From Hygrophila difformis (lineage: Eukaryota; Streptophyta; Magnoliopsida; Lamiales; Acanthaceae): a DNA stretch of 64,000 nt. Below are positions 10,159 to 21,581 of this stretch, in pieces. The notes under the pieces are model-generated. The model saw nothing but the letters and a program-made list of their open reading frames with translations. It was not told where the DNA came from and searched no databases. Position 1 is the first letter of the stretch. Every line of letters starts with the position of its first letter. The stretch spans positions 34,290,403 through 34,354,402 of the forward strand of contig JAOANR010000011.1 of NCBI GenBank assembly GCA_030278955.1, read 5' to 3'. Position numbers and translations under genes: made by a program.

Positions 10159-12077
10159 ATTTTCTTATTGAAGTAATTGCATTGCATTTTAAATTATGTT
10201 GAGTTTTTATTTATTAAACTTATAAAAACCAATAAAAATTATAAAATGAGAGAAAAAGACAAAAATATTTTGCATTTTATTGTTGATGTGCTTTTATTTG
10301 CTTTATTGTTCTTGTTTAATTTAAGTTAAATGTGTTTTTAGTCTAATTATGTTGTTTAAATTTTATGCTATGTTAATTGCATGTGTTCAATAAATTGAGT
10401 AGGACATTGCCTATGAAGTGGAATAAGTAGCAAAATATTGAGAAATGATGGATTTGTGTGTGCTTGGAGAATTGATCTTGACATGTGTATTTTGACTCAG
10501 TGATGAATTAAGGAGGAAGATCTATATGGACGAGTTGGTTTAATTGAGGAGAATTATGATCCGGAAGGATTTGAGGAGTCTATATATGCTAGATCTGACT
10601 TGCTAACCTTAGGGATTGAATAAACTATCATTTTGGTTGAGTTTGAGCTGAAATTCGAGTGTCACAGGCTCAGTTTAGGCGCCACACCTTCTTGGTGGCG
10701 CCTAAAATCATGCTCGAGCGCCACAATGTGCGCCAATTTTGAACCTGGAAAAATTTTGGTCAGGTTATGCGCCACATCTTCTTTGTGGCGCATAAAAGTG
10801 CCTCTAAGCGCCATAAAATGAGCCACTTTCGGACTTAGTAAATTCCAGGAACAGGATAGGCGCCACACATACTGTGTGGCGCCGAAACACCCTTTCAAGC
10901 GCCACATTGGCGCATGGTCTGGCGGGTCAGGACCCTGTCCCGAGTCTGAAATCGGGATTTACTCTCAAAATTTCTTTCTTCTCCCTCATTCGAAAAAATC
11001 GACCGAACTCCTCTCCCTCTCCATTCTCTTCCACCGAGCGCCAACACCATCTCCAAGCGACACATTTGCGCCACTTCGGTAAAAATTATTCCAATTCTTG
11101 TCTCTTCCTATCAATTCTCATCTACATTGTTCAAATTCTCATTCCAAAACCCAAATTTTGCTTTGTTTGAATCAAATTAGGGTTCTTCAACCCTAGTTCT
11201 TCAAATTTGGGGATTCCTCTTCAAAGTGCTCAAATCCTTCAATTTAGGTAAGAATAGCTATCCTAATTCAATTATTATCATATTCTAGTACTTTGGAATG
11301 CATTAATTTTTGTATTGGTGTTGTTGCTCAAATTTTGGGTATTGTTAGAATGTGGGATTAAATTTTTTTTAATTGTCTAAATTTTAGTTTGAACATGAAC
11401 AAGTGTTGTAGAACATGGATTGAATGCATAATGTGAAAATTTTTGGATTAACATTAATTTGGGATTTTTGAAACTTTTAAAATCTGAAAATCATTTTAAA
11501 TTAATTAAAATGGCATTTTTGATGAATTAAATGGATGAAACATCACTAGAATATGTCATTTTAGTTATATTGAAATTATAAAGATGATCTCATGTCAAAA
11601 ATTCCATGTTTTTCATAATGTGAGTTAATTGAACCATGTTTTGATAAACTCTTTTATTTATAATTTAGTTAATTAAAATATGTTAATTTATCATAGGAAT
11701 AAATTGGAATGGATTTAAATATTAATTTAAACCATTTGTAATGCACTAGTTTAATAATTTAGGTTGTTTTAGTTTATTAAATCTGAAAATTTAATAAAAT
11801 AAGGAGTTTTTATTAAAAAGGCATGTTCAAACATGAATTTTAGACTTTAAAATAAAATGGGTGTTATGTTTAAACAAAGTTTAGGATTCACAATCTTTAA
11901 AATACAACATTTTGGGTCATTGAGCTATTTAAATCCCACATTCTAGGTTGATGTATATGTTTGCTTTATACTTAACACTTAAGTTAAACCTTTGGTTTAA
12001 ACTTAAGTGTGAGGATGGGAGGCAATGCATATATATGATACTAACCCAGAGTTTTTGTACAACCAGGTACTGAAATA
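10159..12077 (+). other. Non-coding leader region between pol and accessory ORF A
   Basis: After the pol stop come about 500 bp of AT-rich sequence, the hairpin array at 10675-10915, a pyrimidine-rich leader-like stretch (10970-11230) and an AT-rich, intron-like kilobase. At 12003-12017 it contains TTAAGTGTGAGGATG, identical to the polypurine tract before the 3' LTR (17925-17939). The region looks like a promoter and leader for ORF A rather than simple spacer. Confidence 0.55.
10675..10915 (+). repeat. GCGCCAC/GTGGCGC hairpin array, copy 1
   Basis: Three dyads (about 10677, 10768 and 10859) have the form GGCGCCACA, a loop of about 9 nt, then TGTGGCGCC, each followed about 15 bp later by another GCGCCA half-site. 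Flanks change in step: TAG/CTA beside the first, TAT/ATA beside the second. The same array type recurs at 14437-14775 and inside the 3' LTR. Confidence 0.8.
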
Positions 12078-13997
12078 ATGTATAATCCTCCAAACCTCCC
12101 TAAGAAATCGGGTTATAGGTATATACCCATGCCCGAGGGGAGAATGGGGATTTATGATCCACAGTCACCGGATAGCATTCCTACTCCTATTCCTGATGAG
12201 CATATTTTTGAACATCGCAGACTCCGTACGAAAAATTTGATACAGATGGATCACCCACAGGGATCAGGAGGTGCTTCCAAGTCCAAGGGACTTCTCTCCT
12301 ATTTTAGGAAGAGCAAGTCCAAGAGTGGTGCATCTTCGAGACATACTACAGTACCCGCTGATGACCATCAGGAGGTCAATCAGCCTGACCAGCCCGATCA
12401 GCCTGATCAGTCCATTCAGCCTGAGACATCTGACCATTCACAGGCCCCCTCTAGAGCCTCTCGGGGGAAGGCACCTGTCACGAGTTCCACTTCCTCTCGA
12501 CCTAGGAGAGGGAGATCTGCTGCATTAGTCATACAGGAGCCTGTCCCTGAGGCTGTAGGAGGGGAGGAAGATGATGAGGAGGTTGATCAGGAGGAGCAGG
12601 AGGAGCAACCGGCAAGGGGAGGACCGAAAAGGCAAGATCCCAGAGCCTATGTCCCCGATTTGTTGTATGTCAGGGAGGGCATATTTGATGCCACTGTATT
12701 TAGGAGTGCCAGAGCCTACGAGCTGTACAAGAGATTTCACAAGAAGAGGATCATCGCTGATAGGGGATTTTCAGATACAGATTTACAGCACCCTCTACTC
12801 CGAGATGCTATTAGATCCAGGGGTTGTGAGAGATTTGTGAGACACCCAGCTGGATCATATTCGTGGGAGTTGACTAGGCTGTTTCTAGCCAATGCTGAGG
12901 AGGAGGATTCTTGGATTTTTGGGGTTAGAGTACCTATCACTCCTCAGCACATCAACCAATTATTTGGAGTAGTGGATGTGCCCTACGGCAGAGATTTTTG
13001 GGAGCCGGTGATGAGAGCCGATGATAGGGAGGATTTCAAGAAGCTTGTATAGATGTCTATGTTTGAGGGTCAGGAGGATGTCCTCACGTATGATGATGAT
13101 GACATGAGTAGGCTACATGGGCCTGATATGGATGCACCTATGTACCAGCTTCTCATGTTCTACAGATCTAGATTGAGTCCTTCGACTCACACCTCTGGAC
13201 CTACTGCCCTGGATATGTATGTCCCATACTGCATCAAGGTGGGGAACCCGATCAACATTGGAGAGCTTATATCACTTGAGTTGAGACAGACACCGGGGGT
13301 GTCTAAGAGGTCAGCTCTTATGTTCCCCAGCTTGATATGGCAGCTTTGTGCACAGGCAGGAGTGAATATGGGGCAGTTTGATAGAGACTGGAGGATGAGG
13401 CCCCCTATTCCATTTGGAAAGAAGAACTTCAAGCTGCCTGGCATAAGATGCCAGCCTATGATACTTCCCAGGGAGTTGCCCAGGCAGTCACCACCACCTG
13501 CACCTTCACATGCTAGTCAGGAGCATTCTGAGGCTCCTTCACAGTCCACCCGGGGTACACGAGGTGGTAGAGGTAGAGGTAGAGGACGAGGGAGAGCTCC
13601 GCCACAGCAGCCAAAGCACTCACAGCAGTCATATCAGCATCAGGGAGAGCCTGAGTGGGCTAGGACCTTATTGATAAACTAGCAAAACTTGCTGAACACA
13701 GTGAATGAGCATGCCTTACTTGCATCTCAAAGGCACCATTTCTTGGCTGACCAGATAGCCAAGAATGCTCGAGCCCAGGCTTACCATGCAGCCCGACTGG
13801 AGTACTTCATGTCCCAGAGCTTAGGACAGCGATATGTCGCCCCTAAGACACCTTCTGAGGACGATGAGGATGAGGACTATGTTGGCTCTGGAGATGGTAG
13901 CGATGAGGGAGATGATGATGCTGAGGATGCTGATGCTGGGGATGGATCTGAAGAAGTTGGAGACAATGACGATGATGATTCTGAGGACTCTGACTGA
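12078..13997 (+). pseudogene. Accessory ORF A of the Athila-like element ('putative plant transposon protein' domain)
   Basis: One frame of 640 codons is interrupted only by two TAG codons (13050-13052 and 13680-13682). Residues about 80-160 are low complexity with QPDQ-type repeats and S/R-rich patches. The core at residues about 190-320 reads DATVFRSARAYELYKRF, then SYSWELTRLFLANAEEED and IFGVRVPITPQHINQLFGVV, the typical WEL..F..N and VRG.VPIT...IN.L blocks of this family. The second half has MDAPMYQLLMFYR and FPSLIWQLCAQAG. An RGRGRG stretch and a very acidic tail rich in D and E (13850-13990) end it. Its place between pol and the 3' LTR is that of the env-like or ORF-1 gene of Athila elements. 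I see no signal peptide or membrane segment. Both TAGs fit CAG-to-TAG changes. Confidence 0.75.
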
Positions 13998-15057
13998 GTG
14001 CGAGAGATGAGCGATAGAAAGGCTTGTGATCATTAGATATGACTTGTATTGATAGGCATATGTATTCGACTCTATTTTTATTTTGCTACATTTTAGTTAT
14101 TTTCATTTGGGGTTGTATTGTCATAACTCTATCTTTTATTATTTTGCTATCTTAGATATATTATTTCTGTTATTCACGTTCTTTTGATTATATGAAGTAT
14201 TAGATAGTGTTTATTTAGCTTATGAGGTTTTTAGTTGCTTTTAAGTTCAATAAAGTAGCTCTTACCAATAGCATGCTAGATTGAGTTGTTTTGAACTGTT
14301 AAAAAGATCAATGAAGCTTATTTAGACTAGATTGAGGTGTGGATGAAGTGCAATTGGTATTGTTGAGTGATTTGGAGATTTTGGACATCATGGGGAAGAA
14401 CTTAGGAAAAATACATTCTGCCCGAATTGGCACAGAATGCGCCACATAAGCATTGTGGCGCCTAAAAATACCCTCCAGCGCCACTTTATGCGCCACAAAA
14501 CTTAGAAATTTTTCTAAGTTTTTCCAAAATGCGCCGCATGTACTTGGTGGCGCCTAAATCTGCCTTGAAGCGCCACTTTTGGCGCCGCAAAATGAAAATT
14601 TTTCCAAGTTTGCTTCAGGATGCGCCGCATCAACTATGTGGCGCATAAAACCCCCTTTCATCGCCACAAAATGCGCCATGGCTTATTTTTAAATTTTATT
14701 TTATTTTCAAAATGCACCACACTCACTGTGTGGCGCCTAAATTGGCCTCGGAGGGCCACTTTTTGCGCCACCGACGCGAATTTTTCAAAAATTCGCGAAT
14801 CCAAAAGATTCATATCATATCTAATAAATTTTTGGGATCCTAAACAGCATTATACTAACTCCAAATCATATGTTTAGTGTATATTTGGATCTAGATTAAA
14901 TCAATCCCTCCATATCTCAACAAAATCAAGACTTCACCATCTTTAAAAGAGAGACTACCGATCGGTCACTCTCTCATTGCCAAATCTGTCAATTTCTCTC
15001 TTCTTCCAGTTTAATTAGCTTTCCAATCTCAATCCTTTCTTCCTAAATTCTGCCACC
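13998..15057 (+). other. Non-coding stretch between accessory ORFs A and B
   Basis: AT-rich 3' UTR-like sequence to about 14400, then the second hairpin array, then a pyrimidine-rich leader (14930-15050) leading straight to the ORF B start. The layout repeats that in front of ORF A. Confidence 0.55.
14437..14775 (+). repeat. GCGCCAC/GTGGCGC hairpin array, copy 2
   Basis: Four dyads (about 14439, 14530, 14621, 14714) follow the same pattern as copy 1: ATGCGCC(A/G)CAT, loop, TGTGGCGC(C/A)T, then a trailing AGCGCCAC and TGCGCCA half-site. The unit is about 92 bp long. It lies about 300 bp before the start of ORF B. Confidence 0.8.
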
Positions 15058-16514
15058 ATGAGAACAAAGAGAAAGAATAATCCGAGAAACAATGGTGGAA
15101 AGAAACTGAAAGCCACAGAGCCTGCCCCATCACAGACACCAGTTATTAGAGAACCTGTTCTGGAGCCGGCTGCTGTGGGTGCTGAAGACATGTTTGTGAA
15201 TAATCTGGTGGCTCCTGATTCATATAATGGTTACAACACTTCTTTCAATTCTGCTCAACCAACGGAGGATGATCCACAGCAAGAAGAGGATGTCGCTGAA
15301 TCTCCGGAGGAAATTTCACCGGAGATTCCACGTGATTCTAAAATCAAGAGAAAGAGTCACAATAGAAAGGATAATACCCCTCCTCTGGAAGAATTAACAG
15401 GGGATACTTTCAATCCGGCTATTTTCATCAATCAAACGGCATATTCTTATTATCAGAAGATGGTGGAAAGATGGATTATCCAGGACAAAGGATTCACTGA
15501 AGTTGACATGGAGCGATTTTCGGTTTATGATGCTCTCATGAGTCGAGGATGGATGAAATTTGCTGCGCATCCGAAAGGAGTTTACTCTTGGGAGCTTACT
15601 AGGCAGTTCCTATGTAATGCTCGGTATGATCACTATACTTCATGGATTAGGGGAGTGCCTGTGCCATATGGTCCCGCAGTAATCAATGAACTTTATGGTA
15701 CTGTGGATGTCTCTTGCCCGGCTACGAAGAAGAAGCACTTTCATGACCCTATTCATGAAGAGGAAGGAGGACCAGAGTTGGAGAAAAGAATCTTGAAAGA
15801 GATGTTTGAAAAGCAAAAGGAAGTTGCCTACATAGGGGAGAAGAAGGAGAATGTTGTTGCCACTTCAATGGATGCACCACTATACCAGATCTACTTGCTC
15901 TACAAGCATAAAGTGTTTCCTACTTCGCACACTGCACAACCGAATGCAGAGGAGCTGTATTTTGTGTATTGTGTGAAGAACGGTTGCCTATTGACATTGG
16001 GGATATGGTGGCGTATGAGTTGGATAAATTGGCTTCTGATGTAAAAAGGAGGATTCTTGGATTCCCTGCACTGATTTGGGCACTTTGCAAGAAAGCTGGA
16101 GTGGATCTAAGTGCTTATGCTCAAGATGTGAAGCCAAAGCCCCCTATTTGCTTCAAGACTAATTATACCAAGCCTGGAATATGATGTGCAGAGCTAGCTT
16201 ACCCGAATTCACCTCGTAGGGTACCAACTCATCACACTGATATGCCTAGTACGTCTGGTACTAAGGCTGAGCCTGCAGAGAATGCAATCAATAGGATGAC
16301 TTATGAAATTCATCAGCTTAGGGCCGAGATGAAGAAGAAGGAGGATAGTACACAGGCACAAATTGCACGACTTTCCAGCAGACTTGAGTACTTCATGTCT
16401 GCAAGTCTAGGTGATCGATATATTCCTCCTACTACTAGTTCGAGCTCTACAGGGAGTGATGATGTTCCTAGGGAAGATGGAGTAGGTGATTCGGATGGAT
16501 CTTTAGAAATCTAG
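15058..16514 (+). pseudogene. Accessory ORF B of the Athila-like element, paralogue of ORF A
   Basis: The start sits in the context GCCACCATGAG. Residues about 120-225 carry NPAIFINQTAYSYYQKMVE, YSWELTRQFLCN and WIRGVPVPYGPAVINELYGT, matching ORF A block by block. MDAPLYQIYLLYKHKVFPTS and FPALIWALCKKAGVDL match its second half. A frameshift at about 15975-15985 and a TGA at 16182-16184 break it; ORF A has an arginine codon at the TGA position, so CGA-to-TGA decay fits. The C-terminal part (16242-16514) has RLEYFMSASLGDRY, parallel to RLEYFMSQSLGQRY in ORF A. A and B are therefore two diverged copies of one gene placed in tandem. Confidence 0.75.
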
Positions 16515-17940
16515 ATTTTTGATTAGATAGGATTGCTCCCTTTCTGGTTTAATTTGTAATAGTTAGAATTATTTTGGTACCATTTTGCTTATTTAATTAG
16601 CAATCTTTATGTATAGTTGCTAGAACTTGTGGTATTTTGCTTTTGGTAAGTTTATGAAATTTAATATTTTAATTAAATCTGTCCATGTTTATTTAATTAA
16701 TGAAAAGAGTTAATAAAAATTAAAAATCTGAAATTTATAAATTAAAATAATAAAAATCTGAATTAAATAAATTATGGATAAAATTTAATTATTTTAATCT
16801 ATAAATTACCATGTGTTCTAATCATTATCTTTTGTATGAGCAAATACCATATAAATATATAAAGAAGCAGGATATGCCATGAGGAAGCAAGCAAAAGGGG
16901 ACATCCAATACGGTGAAAGAATTTCTAGGATCTACATATTCCAGGTGTGATCTTTTCATGTTATATGTTATCAATTTGCATGAAGTATGTGGTAAGAGCT
17001 TGATTTAATTTTATTTTACTGTTTATTATGCTTTGAATAAAATGGTACATGCATGACTAGTTATTTTAAATTTAAATTGTGTTTTCCCAGTGGTGCTAGT
17101 ATTTAGAGATTACCACATCATTGCCAATCTGGAGAAAATCCAAATAAGTCTAAATGTTCTGCTCTAATCTGATTTTACAATTTAATGAGTGTTAGGTTTC
17201 TTAGTTTAAAGTCCTAGACTTTGTCAAATTGTTATGCAAGTTGTTTGAGCTATTGATGACAATTCTATTTGCCTTGCAAAAAACTATTTGATTAATTAGC
17301 CTAGTTATTTACAATGTGGAGAGTTATCATTATTTATAAATAAATATGCTCGTTCCAAGTCTTTTTAAATGCTTAATTAAAATAAAGTCAGAGTGAAACC
17401 CTTAAAAAAAAAACCAACCAACAAGTTATCTTGCAAAAAGAAAAAGAAAAGAAAAATTAGAGAATGCAAGATCAAAAAAAAAAAGAGAGAAAGAAAGAGG
17501 GTGATCAAATAAAAAGTCATAGACTCTTGACTGGATGACTGGCACATATTCGGTGACACGAGTAGCTTTTGGAATTCAACCGTCTACAACTCAGCCAAAG
17601 TGTCTAGAATATAGTGAAACCTAGCCATAGATTGAGCATATTTAAAGACTGGAATAGAAAAGCATATTTGCATTACTCACTTTCCCATATTAAGTGCTAT
17701 GTATAATTAATCTGTTTTCTGTATTGTAAGTGTATTGGGTATCTGGTTCTGATGGCTGATGCATATCAATTTGCCTAGTTCTAGTACATTAAACTTTGAA
17801 CCCTCTTCTCTCATTTTGTTGTTGAAATCTATGATTTGGCAGAACTATAGAGACTTTATCTTTATTATCTTGATTGGCAAGTTGATGTGCTAATTGATCT
17901 CATTGCTCAAGGGACGAGCAATATTTAAGTGTGAGGATGT
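16515..17940 (+). other. 3' non-coding region and polypurine tract of the Athila-like element
   Basis: No ORF is supported here. The stretch is AT-rich with purine runs (17430-17500). It ends with GGGACGAGCA and TTAAGTGTGAGGATG (17925-17939), the usual last internal sequence of Athila/Tat elements before the 3' LTR. Confidence 0.7.
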
Positions 17941-20041
17941 TGATGCACCCTGTGAAACCACATTTAAATAAGCTTAAATTATGTTAAAATGAACCTAAAT
18001 TGCATGCATGAGACTCTATTTTACTGCTTTTTAATGTATATTTCATGTGATGTGTAAATATTAATAAGACCGGTTAAATTGAGCTTATCCGAGCCCAATT
18101 TACCTTGTTTTATGCTTTTTAATAAGACTTTGGCAATTCTAATACATTGCAATGATGTTTCAGGCATTAAAATGAAGAAAGAAGATGTTCGGAGGTCAAA
18201 GGATGCAAAATTCGGAATTTTCAACACTGGAAAGCTCCAGAATGCGCCACATAGGCATGGCGGCGCCTAAAATCATGCTCAGGCGCCACATCAGGCGCCA
18301 CATCAACACTTGGGAAAATTTCGGATGGAAAAAAGCTTCAGGATGCGCCGCATAAGCTTGGTGGCGCATAAAACACCTCCAGGCGCCACTTTTTGCGCCG
18401 CAGGGTAAAATTTAGGAAATTGTCAGAATGCACCGCACCTTCTTGGCGGCGCCAAAAAGCCCCTTTCAGCGCCACAAAATGCGCCACACTCGAAAATTCG
18501 GAAAATCTTCGTAGCGCCGCAGCTCCTTGGTGGCGCCGAAAACCTCTTTTGAGCGCCACTTTTTGCGCCACAGTCGCGGTTGAGCAGTTTTCTAACCTCC
18601 CGAACACGGTTTTAAAGCCGTTTTTCACCATTCTTCATCATTAGACTTCATTTTTTTTCGAGAGAATATTTACTGAAAACATCTAACAATGGGAGAAGAA
18701 AGCCGGAAACACAAAATCAAGCCGGAGGAATTGGCCAGAATGTTGTTCTAATCGATGTCTTCCTATCATAGGTGTTGCCTTTCTTTTTCTTGCTTTGTAA
18801 TGAATTGAAATTGCCTCTAAATGTAATCTGCTATCATGTTTTTAATTTCTAGACGGATTTCTGTATTGTTCGTGTTAGAAGTGTTCTAGAACGGGAGTTC
18901 AGAATCACTTTGAAGTACGAATTCATCTTTTATGGAAGTAATATAATGTGTCGCTGTTTTCTATTGGAATCTGGAATTATGATTAAAATGTCAGATTATG
19001 TTTTACCTAGTTTGAGCGCCATTCTGCATAGACTGTAGAACTGAAATCTCATAATTTGGTGTAATCTGTTTTTGATCGCTCAAAATGGACAAATCTGCTA
19101 TGATGTTAGAATCAGTATTAGAATTATATGTTAGATGCTATTGAATTGATCGGTATTCTGTGTTTTATCAAATCTATTATTCAAATTATTAATCTGCTAA
19201 AGCCCTGAATTGATCGATTAATCTGTATTTCCTATTTTTAGTAATCTGGCATTGATTCTAATCTATCTGCATTCTAATATTATTAATTAAATCCAGTTTA
19301 CCATGTTTTATTATTATTTTACCATAATTGTTAAATTATTTATACTGTTCTGCATAATTAAATGTTAGAATCCAATTCTGTGATTTCTGCTTTGCTAAAT
19401 CGGGAGATAAAAAGTAAAATTAATATTTTAGTACCGGAATTGGGAATAAATTACATTATAAATGGATTCTGGCTTGTGCACAATGATTTGGGAAATGAAA
19501 AGTGCCTTTTAATTGCTATAGGAAAATTTGTATGCTTGGGAAAGACTCAAATTTAAGCCTAGAATAATGATTGCGGAATGTTAGATAATTTAATCAGCTT
19601 CCATGAAATCCGTTTAAGCATAATTTGATTATTAGTAGATTAAAATATTTTAAAATCTTTATAAAATAATTAATTTTAAGAAATTGATCTTTTTAGACAT
19701 TGGAAAATGCTAAATCAATATGCAATTTCTATTTTATATAAAGATGGTAATATTTAAAATATTACAAGCATCTCCCATTTATATCTTTATTAATTATAAT
19801 TTTATTTTGCTTTACTTTAAATTTAATGTCACTATTTTTAATTTAATCACCATTAGAATTAATCAAAATCCTTTTTAAATATATTAAATATAATTAATGA
19901 ACTTAAGAACAATTAAGATTTCTCCGGAATGAAATAATATTCTGAAATTCCCTGTGGTTCGACCCGGTATCCACCGGTTTTTATTACTTGATGACAACCA
20001 TCCGCTTGTGGTAAAATATGAGTAGTGAAAATTACCCATCA
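17941..20041 (+). mobile_element. 3' LTR (2,101 bp) of the Athila-like element
   Basis: It starts TGATGCACCC directly after the polypurine tract and ends TTACCCATCA, giving TGATG/CATCA inverted ends. Near the right end is CCCTGTGGTTCGACCC, a block common at the U5 end of plant Athila and Tat LTRs. It contains the third hairpin array. To its right the sequence continues directly as zinc-knuckle gag on the other strand, showing the insertion point. The 5' LTR lies outside the window or is lost. Confidence 0.82.
18241..18575 (+). repeat. GCGCCAC/GTGGCGC hairpin array, copy 3, inside the LTR
   Basis: Four dyads (about 18243, 18344, 18428, 18513) of the same type as at 10675 and 14437 occupy the LTR about 300-630 bp from its start. 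A pyrimidine-rich stretch follows, again resembling a promoter-proximal position. Confidence 0.8.
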
Positions 20042-20970
20042 GCACCAGATGGGCTTGGTGGCACTGCGGGCAACGTGGTATGACTGTATGACGTATGCCG
20101 TTTCTCCCATAGTTGAAACCTTTATTCTTATTCTCCTTAAAATTGACATTGCTAATGTTTCGATTCTTTTTCTCAAACTCTTGCGAGTCCTTGCTCGACT
20201 CACCATTTTCTTTACGCTTCAGTTGCTGGACTCGATCAATTGCTACAGCTCGATCGTAAACCGTCTGAAGGTTTGTGAATTGTCCTACTGCAAGTATCTC
20301 CCGGATACTAAGGTTCGGACCCATCTCGAATTTCTGAGCCTTGTCAGAGTCAGTTGGTACTATCCCTTGTAGCAAATCGCACCAATTCCTTGAATTTGGT
20401 GTAGTACTCTTGTACTGTTTGCGCTCCTTGGATGAGGTTGATGAATTCCTCGTACTTCGCGGTCTTGGTGCTCAGTGGGTAAAATCTTTCCCTCAAGGCT
20501 TCCTTAAGTTCTTCCCAAGTGTAGGCTTCTTCGTCTTCCTCTGAATTCGTTCGAAGGTTTTGCCACCACTCATCGGCTTCGCCTCCTCAGTAGTAGGTCG
20601 CCATGTATATCTTCTCCTCATCAGGGCATTTGATAGCATTCAAGAGCTTATCAAAGGTACGGATCCAACCTTCCAACTTGGCCGGATCCTCTTGGCCGTC
20701 ATAATGGGGTGGGTTGTAGGGGTTCACCAATGCCAAGTAGTTGACTTGGGCTACTGGCGGAGGTATTGCCGCTTGTGCCCTATGCACCTCGGCATTTCCT
20801 AATGCTACGAGTACTTCTTCTACCGTCCTTAAACGTTCATCCATGTTGTTGGGAATAGGAGGCGCTCGATCTCCTACGTTCGGAGGAATCTCATTGTTGT
20901 TAGGTGCGTTTGGGAGGTCAGTGTCGGTGCCGTTTGGGCTTACCTTCCTCGGCTTTCTCCTAGGTGCCAT
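20042..20970 (-). pseudogene. Gag remnant of the second Tekay-like element
   Basis: The minus-strand ORF starts MAPRRKPRKVSPNGTDTDLP and contains YDGQEDPAKLEGWIRTFDKL, then EADEWWQN and TVQEYYTKFKEL, the classic retrotransposon gag core. It reaches a zinc-knuckle start CPQCHQAH at about 20050, where the Athila-like LTR cuts it off. One in-frame TGA after MATYY (near 20587, again a likely CGA codon) and a frameshift near 20380 break it. Compare the element at 371-7276, where this gene is replaced by a short coiled-coil ORF. Confidence 0.85.
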
Positions 20971-21566
20971 TTTCTGTTATTAAAGCACGCGAAGATGAGT
21001 TTCTAAGTGATCAAGATCTAGGACTAAGGCAAAGTTAGTCTTTAGCAAGCGCTCCTAAGTCAAGGTCATGTCGAATACTAATTTAAGAGTGTTTTCTTAG
21101 ATTAGATGATTCACATAAAGAAGAGTTAGTGCAATTGTGTGTGTATGCATATGCAAATCCCCTAATAAAATTTAATTTATGCATGCATTTTTCTACCCAT
21201 GGGTTTTAAAAAATTAAGTTTATTCCATGGATAGATTTTTAAAGAATAAGGGAAAAAGGTTTGGGCCACTATATTGGGCCGAAAGAAATAAATTATTTGG
21301 GCTTGAGTAAAAACAAGGGTATTGGGCCAAAATAATTGGGCTTAAAGAAAATTGAGCCCACAATAGTAAGTATATAAAGTATTGGGCTAAAAATAATTTC
21401 TTGGACTTCTTAAAGAAAACATTTGGGCTTCTAAAAATTTTAGGGTTAAAACTTTGGGCTTTAACTTCAAAATAATAATTGGGCTCTTTAAAATATATTA
21501 CTAGTTTAGAAATAATAACTTTAAAAATAATAATACTTTAAAAATAATAGTTTAAAAATATTCCGG

Positions 21567-21578
21567 GCTCTGATACCA
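21567..21578 (-). other. Primer binding site of the second Tekay-like element
   Basis: TGGTATCAGAGC on the minus strand, three bases from the LTR end at 21582, exactly as in the first element. About 600 bp of AT-rich leader with repeated GGGCTT words separate it from the gag start. Confidence 0.88.
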
Positions 21579-21581
21579 CTA

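Noticed and set aside
13050..13682. Programmed stop-codon readthrough at the two TAG codons of ORF A
   Set aside because: The downstream contexts (TAG ATG and TAG CAA AAC) do not match the known CAR-YYA readthrough signal fully, and other stops in the nest point to simple decay.
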